Below, piece after piece: positions 39,844-49,635 of a stretch of 64,000 bases of DNA. The DNA comes from Bacillus sp. OxB-1 (lineage in GTDB: Bacteria; Bacillota; Bacilli; Bacillales_A; Planococcaceae). Under the pieces are notes generated by a model. That model had not been told where the DNA came from and did no database searches. It saw only the letters and a program-made list of their open reading frames with translations. How positions within the stretch are numbered: position 1 is the first letter of the stretch; each line of letters starts with the position of its first letter. A program made the position numbers and the translations under genes. The stretch spans positions 62,001-126,000 of the forward strand of contig NZ_AP013294.1 in NCBI RefSeq assembly GCF_000829195.1, given 5' to 3'.

Positions 39844-40587
39844 CTATGCATGATGCCCCCACCAATAGGTGATCGTATCCAACACTCCTATAATAATAAG
39901 CAGAATTCCCGCAACCCTTTGCACCATTCTCCCCGCCCGAATGCTGAACCTCATGACGAGCCGCTTTGCATCAAAAAACCATATGAACAAGAGGAGTAGC
40001 AGGAGCGGCAGCGAAGTGGCCAAGCCGAAGACCGCCGGAAGAAACAGTCCATAAGAAGTTGTCGTGACAAGCGGCATGAGCCAGACAAAAAACAGGACAA
40101 ACATCGTCGGGCAAAACGCAATGGCAAAACTGGCGCCTAACAGAAATGAACCGAGTCTTCCCTCTCTCAGACGCATGGGGATATGCGACGTTAGTTTGCC
40201 GAGAAAACGTAATTTAAGAACCCCCAGCAACACCAAACCCGTCGCAATAATTAGCGGGCCGATGACTTTACGGAACACTGGAAAATAGGACGTAATCGTC
40301 TCCTCAAACGACTGTCCGAAAAGCCAGGCCAACACGCCGATCGCACTAAAAACAACGACCTTTCCGATAATAAAGGCAACGATCTCTCCGCCATTCTCTT
40401 TCATTTGAATCGACCGGCTGCCATACAACGTAATCGCCCCCATATTACCGGTCAACTGGCAAGGGGCCAGCGCCCCAAGCAACCCGAGCAGCAATGCCAT
40501 GACAAGCGGGTAGTGATCATATGTATTGATCATGGCGGTGACCGGTTCCGAAATCATTTGACTCATGCTCGACAGCCAAGCATCCAT
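39844..40587 (-). CDS. CcdA/UreH-like membrane protein
   Basis: The 247-residue protein has about six membrane helices and two helix-start motifs with single cysteines, LGALAPCQLTGNMGAIT near residue 40 and FAIAFCPTMFVLFF near 158, placed as in CcdA/ScsB-type thiol transporters that carry electrons across the membrane. It is often annotated as a sulfite-exporter or UreH-like protein. A role in redox or metal handling is plausible given the neighbouring ars genes, but it has its own terminator. Function not certain. Confidence 0.72.
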   Translation of the reverse strand: MDAWLSSMSQMISEPVTAMINTYDHYPLVMALLLGLLGALAPCQLTGNMGAITLYGSRSIQMKENGGEIVAFIIGKVVVFSAIGVLAWLFGQSFEETITSYFPVFRKVIGPLIIATGLVLLGVLKLRFLGKLTSHIPMRLREGRLGSFLLGASFAIAFCPTMFVLFFVWLMPLVTTTSYGLFLPAVFGLATSLPLLLLLLFIWFFDAKRLVMRFSIRAGRMVQRVAGILLIIIGVLDTITYWWGHHA

Positions 40588-41254
40588 ATTAAAGCACCAT
40601 CTCTTTCATTTAAGGTAATCTCGCCTTCTTGAAACTACTGCGTCCCCTCTCCTTTTGTCATCAAGTGTAATTGCCCGGCCAAGCCTACAACCCCTTCTCC
40701 CTACAATGAACCCTATCAACGTCGAAGCCCGATAATGCAAATGAAATACAGCCCACCTCCGCGGAAGGTATGCGTACCTTTTATATTATGCTGCCCTCTA
40801 GAATGGCATGTTGTAATTTATTGCCGAAAATGGAAACCACCCTTCCTTTCCAACAGTGCTCCGACAAAAAGTGCAGTAAATAATCCGCCATCCCATTTTT
40901 TGTTGGAATACCATGTGCTCATATGCCAAGCTTCCATCTTCCTGTTTAAAATAAACCCCATTGCCACACCCACCAGCCCGGCCCGCATATTTGGTTTATT
41001 CCAATAGTTGCTTCTATGGATATACAAAATAAGCCAATCATTTCTCTTCTTTAGTTTTCATTGTCTGAAGCGAAGGGTAAACTCACACCATCAGCTGCTA
41101 TAAAAGGAAATTGCGGACGTTCACGTATGATTCGGGATATATAGAGAAAAATATATTGCGTTGCCTAAAAGTTTTATTTATAGTATTTTTATAAGCGAAG
41201 ACTTCGTTTATTATGCGTTAAATGAATTTACATAATGAAAAGGGGGGATCTCTC
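40588..41254. other. 667 bp without a recognisable gene
   Basis: I see no supported gene. A 69-residue minus-strand frame (40818-41027, containing AGLVGVAMGFILNRKM and GGLFTALFVGALLERKG) has two hydrophobic stretches but only a TTG start and no clear ribosome-binding site; it may be a decayed small membrane protein. TTGCCT-17 bp-TATTTT near 41164-41192 is a candidate promoter for the following plus-strand genes. Confidence 0.4.
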
Positions 41255-42475
41255 ATGGTTTCTGTGAAACAGAGAAATCTGATTATACTTTTACTTTTTT
41301 TTGGCTGGGCGATTGGGAACTTTGACCGTTACTTTATCAATTACGCCGTTCTGTCCATCACGGAAGATTTACAATTGAGCCCTACGAGTACCGGGCTTAT
41401 TTTGAGTAGTTTTTTTGCAGGGTATGCGTTGATGCAAATCCCAGGAGGTTGGTTAGCGGATAAATTCGGTTCTAGAAGGGTTCTTATGGTTTCCGTTCTG
41501 ATGTGGTCGATCTTTACTGCAATGACCGGTGCGGTTTGGTCATTGACTTCGATGATTATGATCCGTTTTCTGTTCGGAATCGGGGAAGGGGGATTCCAGC
41601 CTTCCAGTTCAAAGCTGATCTCGCAAGCGTTTCCATTGGATAAAAGAGCTTGGGCCATGTCCATTATGCTGTCATCCGGCGGGATTGTAGCGCTGATCGT
41701 ACCACTTCTTTCCGCCCATATGCTGACAACAATCGGCTGGCGTGTATCCTTCTTCATCCTGGGGGCTATCGGGATTCTCATTACAGCTCTCTACTGGGCA
41801 TTTATCAAACTGCCTGCAGATAGTGAAGATGTAGTGACAACAAAACCAGCAGGTGAGAAACAGCAAGGGATCTTTATCCAATTGATGAAAACACCGCTGA
41901 TGTTGAATTTGTTTATCGCCTATTATAGTATTTACGCAATTAACTGGGGCTTGGCGACATGGTTGCCGACTTATCTAGTCAATGAGAGAGGGCTTGATCT
42001 CATTTCACTTGGATGGGCGCAAACAATTCCGGGCTTTGCGATGGTTGCTGCGATGTACTTATCAGGGTATGTGATTGACAAACTTCCGCTCGGTAAGGAA
42101 AAGATCGTAGGGGCAGTCGCTTGTGTTGTGGTCAGTGTCTTGTTATACCTGATGTACAATGCACCAAGTGTAACGATTTTCGTCACATATCAAACAATCG
42201 TGATCTTTTTCATTTCATTTGTCATGCTCCTTTTACCTGCCATCATTTTGAAAAGGCTTCCATCCGCAGTTACAGGGACAAGCATGGGGATTGCCAATAC
42301 AGGCGGTCAGTTAGCTGGCTTCATCACACCGCTGGCAATCGGTTTTATTGTTCAGACGTTCAATGGATCGTATAATGCCGCATTTGGGATGCTCATCGTT
42401 TTTGCAGTCATCTGCACGATTTCACTGTTGACATTGAATTACCGCAAAGGCGCATTGCTTCAAACCCAAGGCTGA
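41255..42475 (+). CDS. MFS transporter, probable organic-anion type
   Basis: The 406-residue protein has 12 predicted helices and the MFS loop motif GGWLADKFGSRRVLM after helix 2. The N-terminal FGWAIGNFDRYFINYAVLS resembles the anion:cation symporter (ACS) branch, which takes up hexuronates, phthalate and similar acids. ATG at 41255 follows AAAGGGGGGATCTCTC. It leads a two-gene unit with an M20 amidohydrolase 42 bp downstream, so its substrate may be the amide that enzyme cleaves. Confidence 0.83.
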   Translation: MVSVKQRNLIILLLFFGWAIGNFDRYFINYAVLSITEDLQLSPTSTGLILSSFFAGYALMQIPGGWLADKFGSRRVLMVSVLMWSIFTAMTGAVWSLTSMIMIRFLFGIGEGGFQPSSSKLISQAFPLDKRAWAMSIMLSSGGIVALIVPLLSAHMLTTIGWRVSFFILGAIGILITALYWAFIKLPADSEDVVTTKPAGEKQQGIFIQLMKTPLMLNLFIAYYSIYAINWGLATWLPTYLVNERGLDLISLGWAQTIPGFAMVAAMYLSGYVIDKLPLGKEKIVGAVACVVVSVLLYLMYNAPSVTIFVTYQTIVIFFISFVMLLLPAIILKRLPSAVTGTSMGIANTGGQLAGFITPLAIGFIVQTFNGSYNAAFGMLIVFAVICTISLLTLNYRKGALLQTQG

Positions 42476-42517
42476 AGAGACATCAATGCGACGGTTATTG
42501 ATGAGAAGGAGGAATGA

Positions 42518-43927
42518 ATGTTGGATTTACAGCAAACGGTATCCAAGTTGGTAGAAGATAAGAGAGAAAAATTCATTTCGTTAAGCGATAAGATTTGGGA
42601 TGTTCCGGAGCTGCACTTTGAAGAACGTCAATCATCCGCCTATCTAATTGGCGCATTGGAAGAGGAAGGGTTTCGAGTCGAACGGGGTGTCGCAGGGCTG
42701 GAAACTGCTTTCATCGGGAGTTATGGATCAGGAAAACCGGTCATTGCAATTCTTGGAGAATTCGATGCCTTGGCGGGACTGAGCCAGAAAAAAGGACTTC
42801 CTCATCCTGAGCCCGTCGTAGATGGAGGAAATGGACATGGCTGCGGCCATAATTTATTGGGCACAGGTGCATTTGCTGCTGCGGTAGCTGTTAAAGAATA
42901 CATGGAGTCAAATCAATTAAAAGGGACAGTCCGATTTTACGGATGTCCGGCTGAAGAAAATGGATCGGGAAAAGCGTTCATGACACGGGCAGGTCTGTTT
43001 GACGATGCGGATGTCGCCCTTTCGTGGCATCCATGGGATGTGCCTGGTCTGATGGATACGCGGACACTCGCAAATTATTCTGCGCGCTTCAAGTTCAAAG
43101 GTAAAAGCGCCCATGCTGCTGCGGCGCCTCATTTAGGCCGTAGTGCGCTGGATGCAGTGGAATTGATGAATGTCGGTGTCAACTATTTAAGGGAGCATAT
43201 GGTTCCCGATGCGCGGATCCATTATGCTGTCACCGATACAGGCGGCGCTTCACCGAATGTAGTACAGGCACATGCTGAAGTCGTCTATCTGGTACGGGCA
43301 CCCGAGAAGGATGAAGTGCAATCACTATACAAAAGGGTCTACGACATTGCGCGTGGAGCTGCTTTGATGACAGGGACAACATTTGACGTTGAATTTGAAG
43401 GTACGGCTTCCAATTTGATCCCTAATTCCGTGTTGGCAGACGTGATGTATGACAACATGACAAAAGTAGAACTCCCGGCTTACGATGAAAAGGAATTGAA
43501 ATTCGCAAGAGAAATCCGTGATACACTATCCGAGGCAGACGTGAACAATGCGTATGCAGGGCGTGACCGGGAAACGGTGAAGAAATTAAAAGAAAGAGCA
43601 ATTGCGGATCTGATTCCACCCTACCATCGTTCGGAAGCCGTGATGGCGGGTTCCACCGATGTGGGGGATGTCAGCTGGGTCGTCCCAACGATGCAATGCT
43701 TAACTGCTTGCTTTGCAATCGGCACTCCCCTTCATACGTGGCAAGCAGTTTCACAAGGAGCCACCTCAATTGGACATAAAGGGATGCTCCATGCAGCAAA
43801 AATCATTGCTTCTACCGCAATCCAATTGATGGAAAGTCAGGAATTGATTGAACAGGCGAAAACCGAATTGGAAGAACGATTGGACGGGAAGACGTACAAA
43901 TCATTGATTCCTGAATCGGTGAAATAA
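42518..43927 (+). CDS. M20-family amidohydrolase (AbgB-like)
   Basis: The 469-residue enzyme belongs to the M20D peptidase/amidohydrolase family closest in layout to AbgB, the p-aminobenzoyl-glutamate hydrolase subunit. Metal-site motifs are GNGHGCGHNLLGTG near residue 107, YGCPAEENGSGK near 145 and VALSWHPWDVPG near 170; a dimerisation domain (AHAAAAPHLGRSALDAVELM) follows, and TDVGDVSWVVPT is near the end. It is coupled to an MFS transporter, which suggests uptake and hydrolysis of an N-acyl amino acid or related amide. Substrate unknown. Confidence 0.85.
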   Translation: MLDLQQTVSKLVEDKREKFISLSDKIWDVPELHFEERQSSAYLIGALEEEGFRVERGVAGLETAFIGSYGSGKPVIAILGEFDALAGLSQKKGLPHPEPVVDGGNGHGCGHNLLGTGAFAAAVAVKEYMESNQLKGTVRFYGCPAEENGSGKAFMTRAGLFDDADVALSWHPWDVPGLMDTRTLANYSARFKFKGKSAHAAAAPHLGRSALDAVELMNVGVNYLREHMVPDARIHYAVTDTGGASPNVVQAHAEVVYLVRAPEKDEVQSLYKRVYDIARGAALMTGTTFDVEFEGTASNLIPNSVLADVMYDNMTKVELPAYDEKELKFAREIRDTLSEADVNNAYAGRDRETVKKLKERAIADLIPPYHRSEAVMAGSTDVGDVSWVVPTMQCLTACFAIGTPLHTWQAVSQGATSIGHKGMLHAAKIIASTAIQLMESQELIEQAKTELEERLDGKTYKSLIPESVK

Positions 43928-43988
43928 TCTCGTCATCACCCGACTGAACATCAGTGTCCAATTGCGATATGAATAGAATCTTTGCTTT

Positions 43989-44016
43989 GAGGCTGGTACC
44001 ATCCAGCCTCTTTTTT
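43989..44016 (+). terminator. Terminator after the M20 gene
   Basis: GAGGCTGG pairs with CCAGCCTC around a 6-nt loop, followed by TTTTTT. Confidence 0.9.
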
Positions 44017-44112
44017 AATTGGTCAAGACATAGAAAACCGGGTGCACTGGATTTCATCCCGTCTTATCGGTAAAATTAGTTAACATTTATGCTTAGAAAG
44101 TAGGTAATCCTC

Positions 44113-45411
44113 ATGTACAAAGTTGCGGTCGTCGGTCCAGATCAATCGGTGAATCGGATTCTGACATTGGCGAAAGAGATTGAAAAGGAATTGGAATTCG
44201 TTCCTTATATTTATCACCAAACGGCCGAAGTGAAAGATTTTGTGGTGAACCCGAAGACACCTGTGGATTTTTGGCTTTTTTCAGGTTATATCCCTTATCA
44301 GATCGCAGTGAATACAGTCGGACCGAATGAGTCCTTCGTTCATATCGATTCCAGTGAATTAAGCATTTACAAAGGGATTTTGAAACTTTCCGCGGACTCT
44401 GGTCAAATGCTGGAACGGATCAGTGTAGATTTGATTGACTCATATTTTTATGAAAAAGATTTACTCCCATTAGAGCAATCGGTAAAGAAACTGTACCGTA
44501 AAACATTCAATGTAGACATCCAGGCGGAAGCATTATTTGAGTTCCACTATGAATTATGGCAGCAGGATAAGATCGATGCAGCATTCACTTGCTACCCGAA
44601 AGTTTATGAAGACTTGCAACAAGCCGGCGTTCCAGCATTTTGGCTGTCGCCGACCCGCCACGAAATCGTACATACCATTCGGATGTTCTTTGAAAAAATC
44701 AAAACTTCCTATTATAAAGACACCCAGATTAGCGTAGTCATCATGGAAATCTTAGCGTACGATGCCATCAAGGAAAAAATGAAAGAATCATATCAACTGG
44801 ACTATTTAGAGCTCGACTTAAAAAAGACTCTCATTCAACTTTGTGAACGATTGGACGGTTCCCTGTTCGAACAAGGAAATGGTCGATATGCGATTTTCAG
44901 CACAAGAGGAGCGGTGGAACAGGATATTCGATCATTGAAAGAGAAGGTGAATTACCTTTCCGTTGAAGCGGATTCCAGAGTGGCGGTCGGCATCGGTTTC
45001 GGACAGACCGTCTTTACAGCGGAAACGAATGCGTACCGGGCCATTCGGGAATCGAAAGGGAAAGAGGAGCAGGAAATCGTTATCGTGCAAGAAGATGGAA
45101 CGATGATTGATGCAGCCGGAGACGAAGGCGAACTCACCTATTCGTACCGAACCGACGATAAAGAATTTCTGGAGAGACTGAATGAAGGTCATATTAGTGT
45201 CAAAACGTTTAAACGAATCGAGTCTCTAATTCGAAAAATGGATTGGAACACGTTCACCACAAAAGATTTGGCGATTCATTTGAAAATGAGCGAACGCAAC
45301 GCGCAGCGGATCGTATCCGACTTATGCAAAGTGAACATCGCAGAATGCGTCGGCGAAGAATCGCATTATTCCAGAGGACGACCGGTGAAAGTCTACCAAT
45401 TGTCTTGGTGA
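44113..45411 (+). CDS. Transcription regulator with degenerate GGDEF-like domain
   Basis: I do not recognise a named protein. The 432-residue product shows three parts. The N-terminal 1-200 resembles a small-molecule sensor of the PrpR-N type (VDFWLFSGYIPYQIAV; FTCYPKVYEDLQQAGVPAFW). A middle domain at 230-345 resembles a GGDEF/cyclase fold without the GGDEF signature (LEQGNGRYAIFSTRG-like; SRVAVGIGFGQTVFTAETNA). The C-terminal winged helix follows (FTTKDLAIHLKMSERNAQRI, then SRGRPVKVYQLSW). It probably controls the flanking MFS/M20 and AEC transporter genes. Confidence 0.7.
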   Translation: MYKVAVVGPDQSVNRILTLAKEIEKELEFVPYIYHQTAEVKDFVVNPKTPVDFWLFSGYIPYQIAVNTVGPNESFVHIDSSELSIYKGILKLSADSGQMLERISVDLIDSYFYEKDLLPLEQSVKKLYRKTFNVDIQAEALFEFHYELWQQDKIDAAFTCYPKVYEDLQQAGVPAFWLSPTRHEIVHTIRMFFEKIKTSYYKDTQISVVIMEILAYDAIKEKMKESYQLDYLELDLKKTLIQLCERLDGSLFEQGNGRYAIFSTRGAVEQDIRSLKEKVNYLSVEADSRVAVGIGFGQTVFTAETNAYRAIRESKGKEEQEIVIVQEDGTMIDAAGDEGELTYSYRTDDKEFLERLNEGHISVKTFKRIESLIRKMDWNTFTTKDLAIHLKMSERNAQRIVSDLCKVNIAECVGEESHYSRGRPVKVYQLSW

Positions 45412-45441
45412 CACCTTTACAATCAGGAAGGGGAGGATTTT

Positions 45442-46368
45442 ATGTTCATTGGATCGATTTTCTTGCAGGTAATCGTCCCCATTCTCATCTTATTAGTAAT
45501 AGGCGCGAGTTTACAAAGGAAATTTGCCTTCAATTTAAGGGCGATTTCGAATTTGATCACGTATTGCCTCATGCCAGCTGCCGTTTTTATCAATATTTAT
45601 GAGACGGAGATTGATGTCCCGGTTCTCCTTGAAATTATCGGGTATTTAATCACTTTTGCTCTGTTGTTAATCTTCGTTAGTGTTATATTAAGCAAACTTT
45701 TAAGATTGGACAAAAGTGAATCGGCCATATTCAAAAATGGCATTTCCTTGATCAATTCAGGGAATTATGGAATACCGGTCAGTCAGTTGCTATTTCAGAC
45801 GAATCCCCTAGGCATCTCTATCCAAATTATCGTCATGGTATTTCAAAATATTTTAACGTATACATACGGATTGTATAATTTAATTTCCGCGACGAAATCC
45901 GGGTTGGAAATCCTGAAGTCGCTTTTAAAAATGCCAATCATTCATGCTATGTTGCTTGGCAGTTTGTTAAATGGGTTACATGTTCCGATACCCACATTCA
46001 TTTGGATTCCGATCAGTCATCTGGCTGAAGCGTTTTTAGCAATCGCACTTGTACTACTGGGAGCTCAACTGGCACAAATTCGGTTTAGGACAATCCTAAA
46101 TAAGACTATTCTCGTCACCAGTTTAGGGAGGCTTATTATCGGTCCGGCTGTTTCCCTGCTTCTCATCTATCTTTTCGGACTGGACGGAATTGTAGCCCAA
46201 TCACTGTTTGTCGCAAGTTCCTTTCCGACGTCCCGAAACAGTTCGACACTCGCATTGGAATACGATATTCAACCGGATCTGGCGGCCCAAACGGTTCTGT
46301 TCACGACAATTTTAAGCGCCATCACCGTCACGTTTGTCGTTTATTTATCCGGGATATTGTTTGTTTAA
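45442..46368 (+). CDS. AEC-family transporter
   Basis: The 308-residue membrane protein has about ten helices in two halves and belongs to the auxin-efflux-carrier (AEC) family, whose bacterial members move malate, malonate and similar acids. Helpful stretches are NLITYCLMPAAVFINIYE, NSGNYGIPVSQLLFQ and the C-terminal SSFPTSRNSSTLALEYD. It starts 30 bp after the regulator and is probably co-transcribed. An imperfect hairpin at 46391-46431 may end the transcript. Confidence 0.82.
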   Translation: MFIGSIFLQVIVPILILLVIGASLQRKFAFNLRAISNLITYCLMPAAVFINIYETEIDVPVLLEIIGYLITFALLLIFVSVILSKLLRLDKSESAIFKNGISLINSGNYGIPVSQLLFQTNPLGISIQIIVMVFQNILTYTYGLYNLISATKSGLEILKSLLKMPIIHAMLLGSLLNGLHVPIPTFIWIPISHLAEAFLAIALVLLGAQLAQIRFRTILNKTILVTSLGRLIIGPAVSLLLIYLFGLDGIVAQSLFVASSFPTSRNSSTLALEYDIQPDLAAQTVLFTTILSAITVTFVVYLSGILFV

Positions 46369-46492
46369 GATAATGTCGTCCGAATTAAAAGCCGGGGTTA
46401 GAAACAATCTAGTATTGATTTCGAACCCGGCAAATCTATTTCTTTGGTGACAGTTTCCAACAAGAAATCAAAAGACTCGGAGGGAATGCAAA

Positions 46493-46741
46493 ATGAAAAT
46501 TATACTTTTGGCTGATACTCATCTCCCCAGCGGTCAGAACAAGCTGCCAAGCCGTTTGCTAGAAGCGTGTGAAGCGGCGGATCTCATCATCCACGCAGGC
46601 GATTGGAAATCGATGCAAGTGTATGAGGAGCTTTCGCAATATGCGAAGGTGATCGGAGTGTTTGGGAATGTGGACGATGAAGACATTCGCCGGTCGTTCC
46701 CGTTCAAGCGGACGGTTGAAATCGAACTCATTCTTCCTTGA
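46493..46741 (+). pseudogene. Truncated YfcE-type metallophosphoesterase
   Basis: The 82-residue frame starts after AGGGAATGCAAA and holds only the first half of an MJ0936/YfcE-type phosphodiesterase: IILLADTHLPS, IIHAGDWKSM and GVFGNVDDEDIRR. Full-length relatives are about 160-180 residues and continue with a GHTH motif; here the frame stops after VEIELILP and DNA resembling the missing half does not follow. The upstream gene end and the downstream nucleotidyltransferase are intact, so a deletion removed the 3' half. Confidence 0.7.
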
Positions 46742-46861
46742 AATTTCTCACTTCCCCTTCACTGCCCTATGAATCGGTTTACAGAATTTGCTATAATGAA
46801 TAAAAGGAGCCGAACTTTCATGTGCTTGATTCGGCAAATACCATCGGCCAGGCAGGAGGAA

Positions 46862-49537
46862 ATGCAGTTGCAAGTAATAATTTCACATGTGAACACGGAT
46901 TTCGATGCGCTCGCTTCGATGATTGCCGCAAAGAAACTTTATCCGGACGCCCGCCTCGTCATTTCGGACAAGCAGGACAACCGGGTGCAACGCTTTTTGA
47001 ATATTTACCGGGATACGCTCGATTTCGTACGGGACATCCATGTCGATTGGGACGAAGTGACGGAGATGATCATAGTCGATGTCGCCTCCCTTTCCAGGCT
47101 AGGGAAGATCCCGAAAGACTTTGACGAGAAAAAGCGGAAGTTGGTCGTCTATGACCATCACCCAAAGCGGGAAACCGATGTCGTGTATGATGAAGGAATT
47201 GTCGAACCTGTAGGAGCCGCCGTCACGTTGCTGCTCGAAGAGATCCAGAAACAGGGCCTTCCGATTTCCGAGTTTGAAGCTTCCCTTTTCGGACTGGGAA
47301 TTTATACGGATACCGGGAATTTTACATATAAAAACACAACAGCCCGCGATTTGCAAATGGCTGGTTATTTGCTCGAAAACGGGATGAGTCTGGAAATGGT
47401 GCAACGTTTTTCAGAAGAAGTTCTAAAGCCTGAACAGCAAGAGTTGCTGGACCACCTCCTTTCCGAGACAACCATTCACGAAGTGGACGGACTGGAAATC
47501 GCCGTCAGTTCTTGGCAGTTGAAAAAACCACAGAACGGGCTCGCCACGATTACAACTAAATTATTGAAAGCGAAAGGGACGGACGCGGCGATCACAGTCG
47601 TCAAGATGAAAAACAATGTCCATGTCGTGGGACGTGCCAATTCCGACCGGATCACCTTGTTGCCGATTCTCCAGATGTTTGGCGGAGGAGGCCATAAGCA
47701 TGCGGGCTCTGCAACGGTTAAAAAAGGCGACCTGGAAACTGTGTTCAACGAGGTGACCGACCATTTGGATCTAATGTTGAAGCCGGCCATCTCCGCAAGG
47801 GACATCATGACCCATCCTGTGAAGACGTTGTCCCCTGACACGACAATCGAGGAAGCAGGCCAACTCATGTACCGTTACGGACATTCCGGTTATCCGATTG
47901 TGGCGGATGACCGGTTAGTCGGTTTGATCACCAGAAGGGATCTCGACAAAGGGAATCACCACGGCTTGGGACACGCGCCGGTAAAAGGATATATGACGAC
48001 GAATGTCATCACAATCGATCCGTCAACGACAGCTGAACAAATACAGGAGCTTGTCATCGAGCATAATATCGGGCGGCTGCCTGTAGTCGAAGATGGAAAA
48101 ATGGTCGGCATTGTAACGAGGACGAATATTATTGAAATGTTGCACAGTGATACGTTCCCGGATGAGTCGGATGAAAAATCTGATGTCTCACAACATCATT
48201 TGCAAGATGTGATGAAATCGAAATTGCCGGAAGACGTGTTCTCTTTGTTGAAGGAGATCGGCGAAACCGCAAGCCGGATGGATATCCCGGCCTATCTGAT
48301 TGGCGGCATTGTGCGGGACATCCTTCTGGACAAACCGAATGATGATATCGATATCGTCGTGGAAGGCAATGGAATCCTATTTGCAAAAAAACTGCAGGAG
48401 GAGTACGGGGGTAAAGTGACCGAACACGAAAGCTTCGGCACAGCGACCTGGCTCCATCCGTCAGGGTTGTCCATCGATTTGACGTCATCAAGGCTCGAAT
48501 ATTATGAGCGTCCTGCGTCTTTGCCAGATGTTGAAACATCGACTTTAGAAGAAGATCTGCGGAGGCGGGATTTCACGATCAATGCGATGGCGATCCGTCT
48601 GAATGCAGATACATTCGGCGAGCTCATCGATCCGTTCGGCGGCCGGGAGGATATCCGTGAGGAGAAGATAAAAGTTCTTCACAACATCAGTTTCATTGAA
48701 GATCCGACACGCATTTTCCGGGCGGTACGTTTTGAAGGGCGTTATCAATTCCGGATGGATGAGCAAACCGAAAAACTGGCATTGAACTCCATTGGGAATG
48801 TCATACATCTGACAGCATCCCGCATCGTGGAGGAGATGAAACGGCTCTTCAAAGAAGGCAACCCGTCCGAAGTCATCCGCCGATTATTCGAACTCCAATT
48901 CTGGCAGCAATTTGGAATCAAAGACGAAACGGAAAACCCGGCTTGTATAATCGCGGAGAAACTCCAAGCGCTGTACCGTGACAACTCCGCAGGCCGCCAA
49001 GGAAATCAGTTGGACTGGTTCCAATACTTCTTGCTGCCGTTCTATTGCGGCTCAAGCCTTCAAGCCGCTAAAAAGTTCGCTCTGACGAAACAAGATATGA
49101 AGTTGTGGAAGGAAATCGTAGGATTGAAGCAATTTGGCCAATGGGCTGAAGCGGATCAGATCGGGGATTATCACCCTATCCTGAAGGATGTTTCAGACGA
49201 AGCGATTTTCTTTATTCTGGCCGCGGAGAAGATGGAAAAGCAACAACTAGTCATCGATTATGTGAACCGCCGATATCATCTTCCGAAATATTTGACGGGA
49301 GAAGATTTAGTGAGGTTTGGCCTTACACCCGGTCCTTCATTCTCCAAGATTCTATTGCAGGTGGAAGTGGGTCAGCTGAATGGGCAAATCGTATCAAAAG
49401 AACAAGCCCGAGAGTGGCTGTGCAATACTTCATCGGGCTGCCCGCTTTTCAGGAAACCCTGCCGTTCCACTGAATCTCCCGAAAGATGTCTCCCTCTTCA
49501 AGCGTGTGAAGGGCGAGGCTCAACGGCAAGGGGATAG
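46862..49537 (+). CDS. DHH-CBS-CCA tRNA nucleotidyltransferase fusion
   Basis: The 891-residue protein joins three modules. A DHH/DHHA1 phosphoesterase occupies 1-300 (SHVNTDFDALASM, IIVDVASLSRLG, YDHHPKRETD, FGGGGHKHAGSA). Two CBS domains lie at about 315-430 (DIMTHPVKTLSPD; VKGYMTTNVITIDPS). A poly(A)/CCA-type nucleotidyltransferase follows from about 470 (YLIGGIVRDILLDKPNDDID; EEDLRRRDFTINAMAIRL). Such fusions act as A-adding or CCA enzymes in several bacteria. ATG at 46862 follows CAGGAGGAA. The last 30 or so residues after EQAREWL are Cys/Arg/Ser-rich and unlike the domain, perhaps from a frameshift near the end. Confidence 0.87.
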   Translation: MQLQVIISHVNTDFDALASMIAAKKLYPDARLVISDKQDNRVQRFLNIYRDTLDFVRDIHVDWDEVTEMIIVDVASLSRLGKIPKDFDEKKRKLVVYDHHPKRETDVVYDEGIVEPVGAAVTLLLEEIQKQGLPISEFEASLFGLGIYTDTGNFTYKNTTARDLQMAGYLLENGMSLEMVQRFSEEVLKPEQQELLDHLLSETTIHEVDGLEIAVSSWQLKKPQNGLATITTKLLKAKGTDAAITVVKMKNNVHVVGRANSDRITLLPILQMFGGGGHKHAGSATVKKGDLETVFNEVTDHLDLMLKPAISARDIMTHPVKTLSPDTTIEEAGQLMYRYGHSGYPIVADDRLVGLITRRDLDKGNHHGLGHAPVKGYMTTNVITIDPSTTAEQIQELVIEHNIGRLPVVEDGKMVGIVTRTNIIEMLHSDTFPDESDEKSDVSQHHLQDVMKSKLPEDVFSLLKEIGETASRMDIPAYLIGGIVRDILLDKPNDDIDIVVEGNGILFAKKLQEEYGGKVTEHESFGTATWLHPSGLSIDLTSSRLEYYERPASLPDVETSTLEEDLRRRDFTINAMAIRLNADTFGELIDPFGGREDIREEKIKVLHNISFIEDPTRIFRAVRFEGRYQFRMDEQTEKLALNSIGNVIHLTASRIVEEMKRLFKEGNPSEVIRRLFELQFWQQFGIKDETENPACIIAEKLQALYRDNSAGRQGNQLDWFQYFLLPFYCGSSLQAAKKFALTKQDMKLWKEIVGLKQFGQWAEADQIGDYHPILKDVSDEAIFFILAAEKMEKQQLVIDYVNRRYHLPKYLTGEDLVRFGLTPGPSFSKILLQVEVGQLNGQIVSKEQAREWLCNTSSGCPLFRKPCRSTESPERCLPLQACEGRGSTARG

Positions 49538-49583
49538 GAATATATATTCCCACTATGATGGAGAAGTGATGTGAAATGAGTGC

Positions 49584-49624
49584 AAAAAACAGGCGACGGA
49601 AGATGACTACGTTCCTCGCCTGTT
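49584..49624 (-). terminator. Terminator of the fahA operon
   Basis: ACAGGCGAGGAA and its complement CTTCCGTCGCCTGT (one bulge) precede a TTTTTT run on the minus strand, 12 bp after the fahA stop. Confidence 0.85.
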
Positions 49625-49635
49625 CGATTGATTCC

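Noticed and set aside
40818..41027. 69-codon minus-strand gene in the gap before the MFS gene
   Set aside because: It has only a TTG start, no ribosome-binding site and no family I recognise. It is mentioned only in the gap entry.
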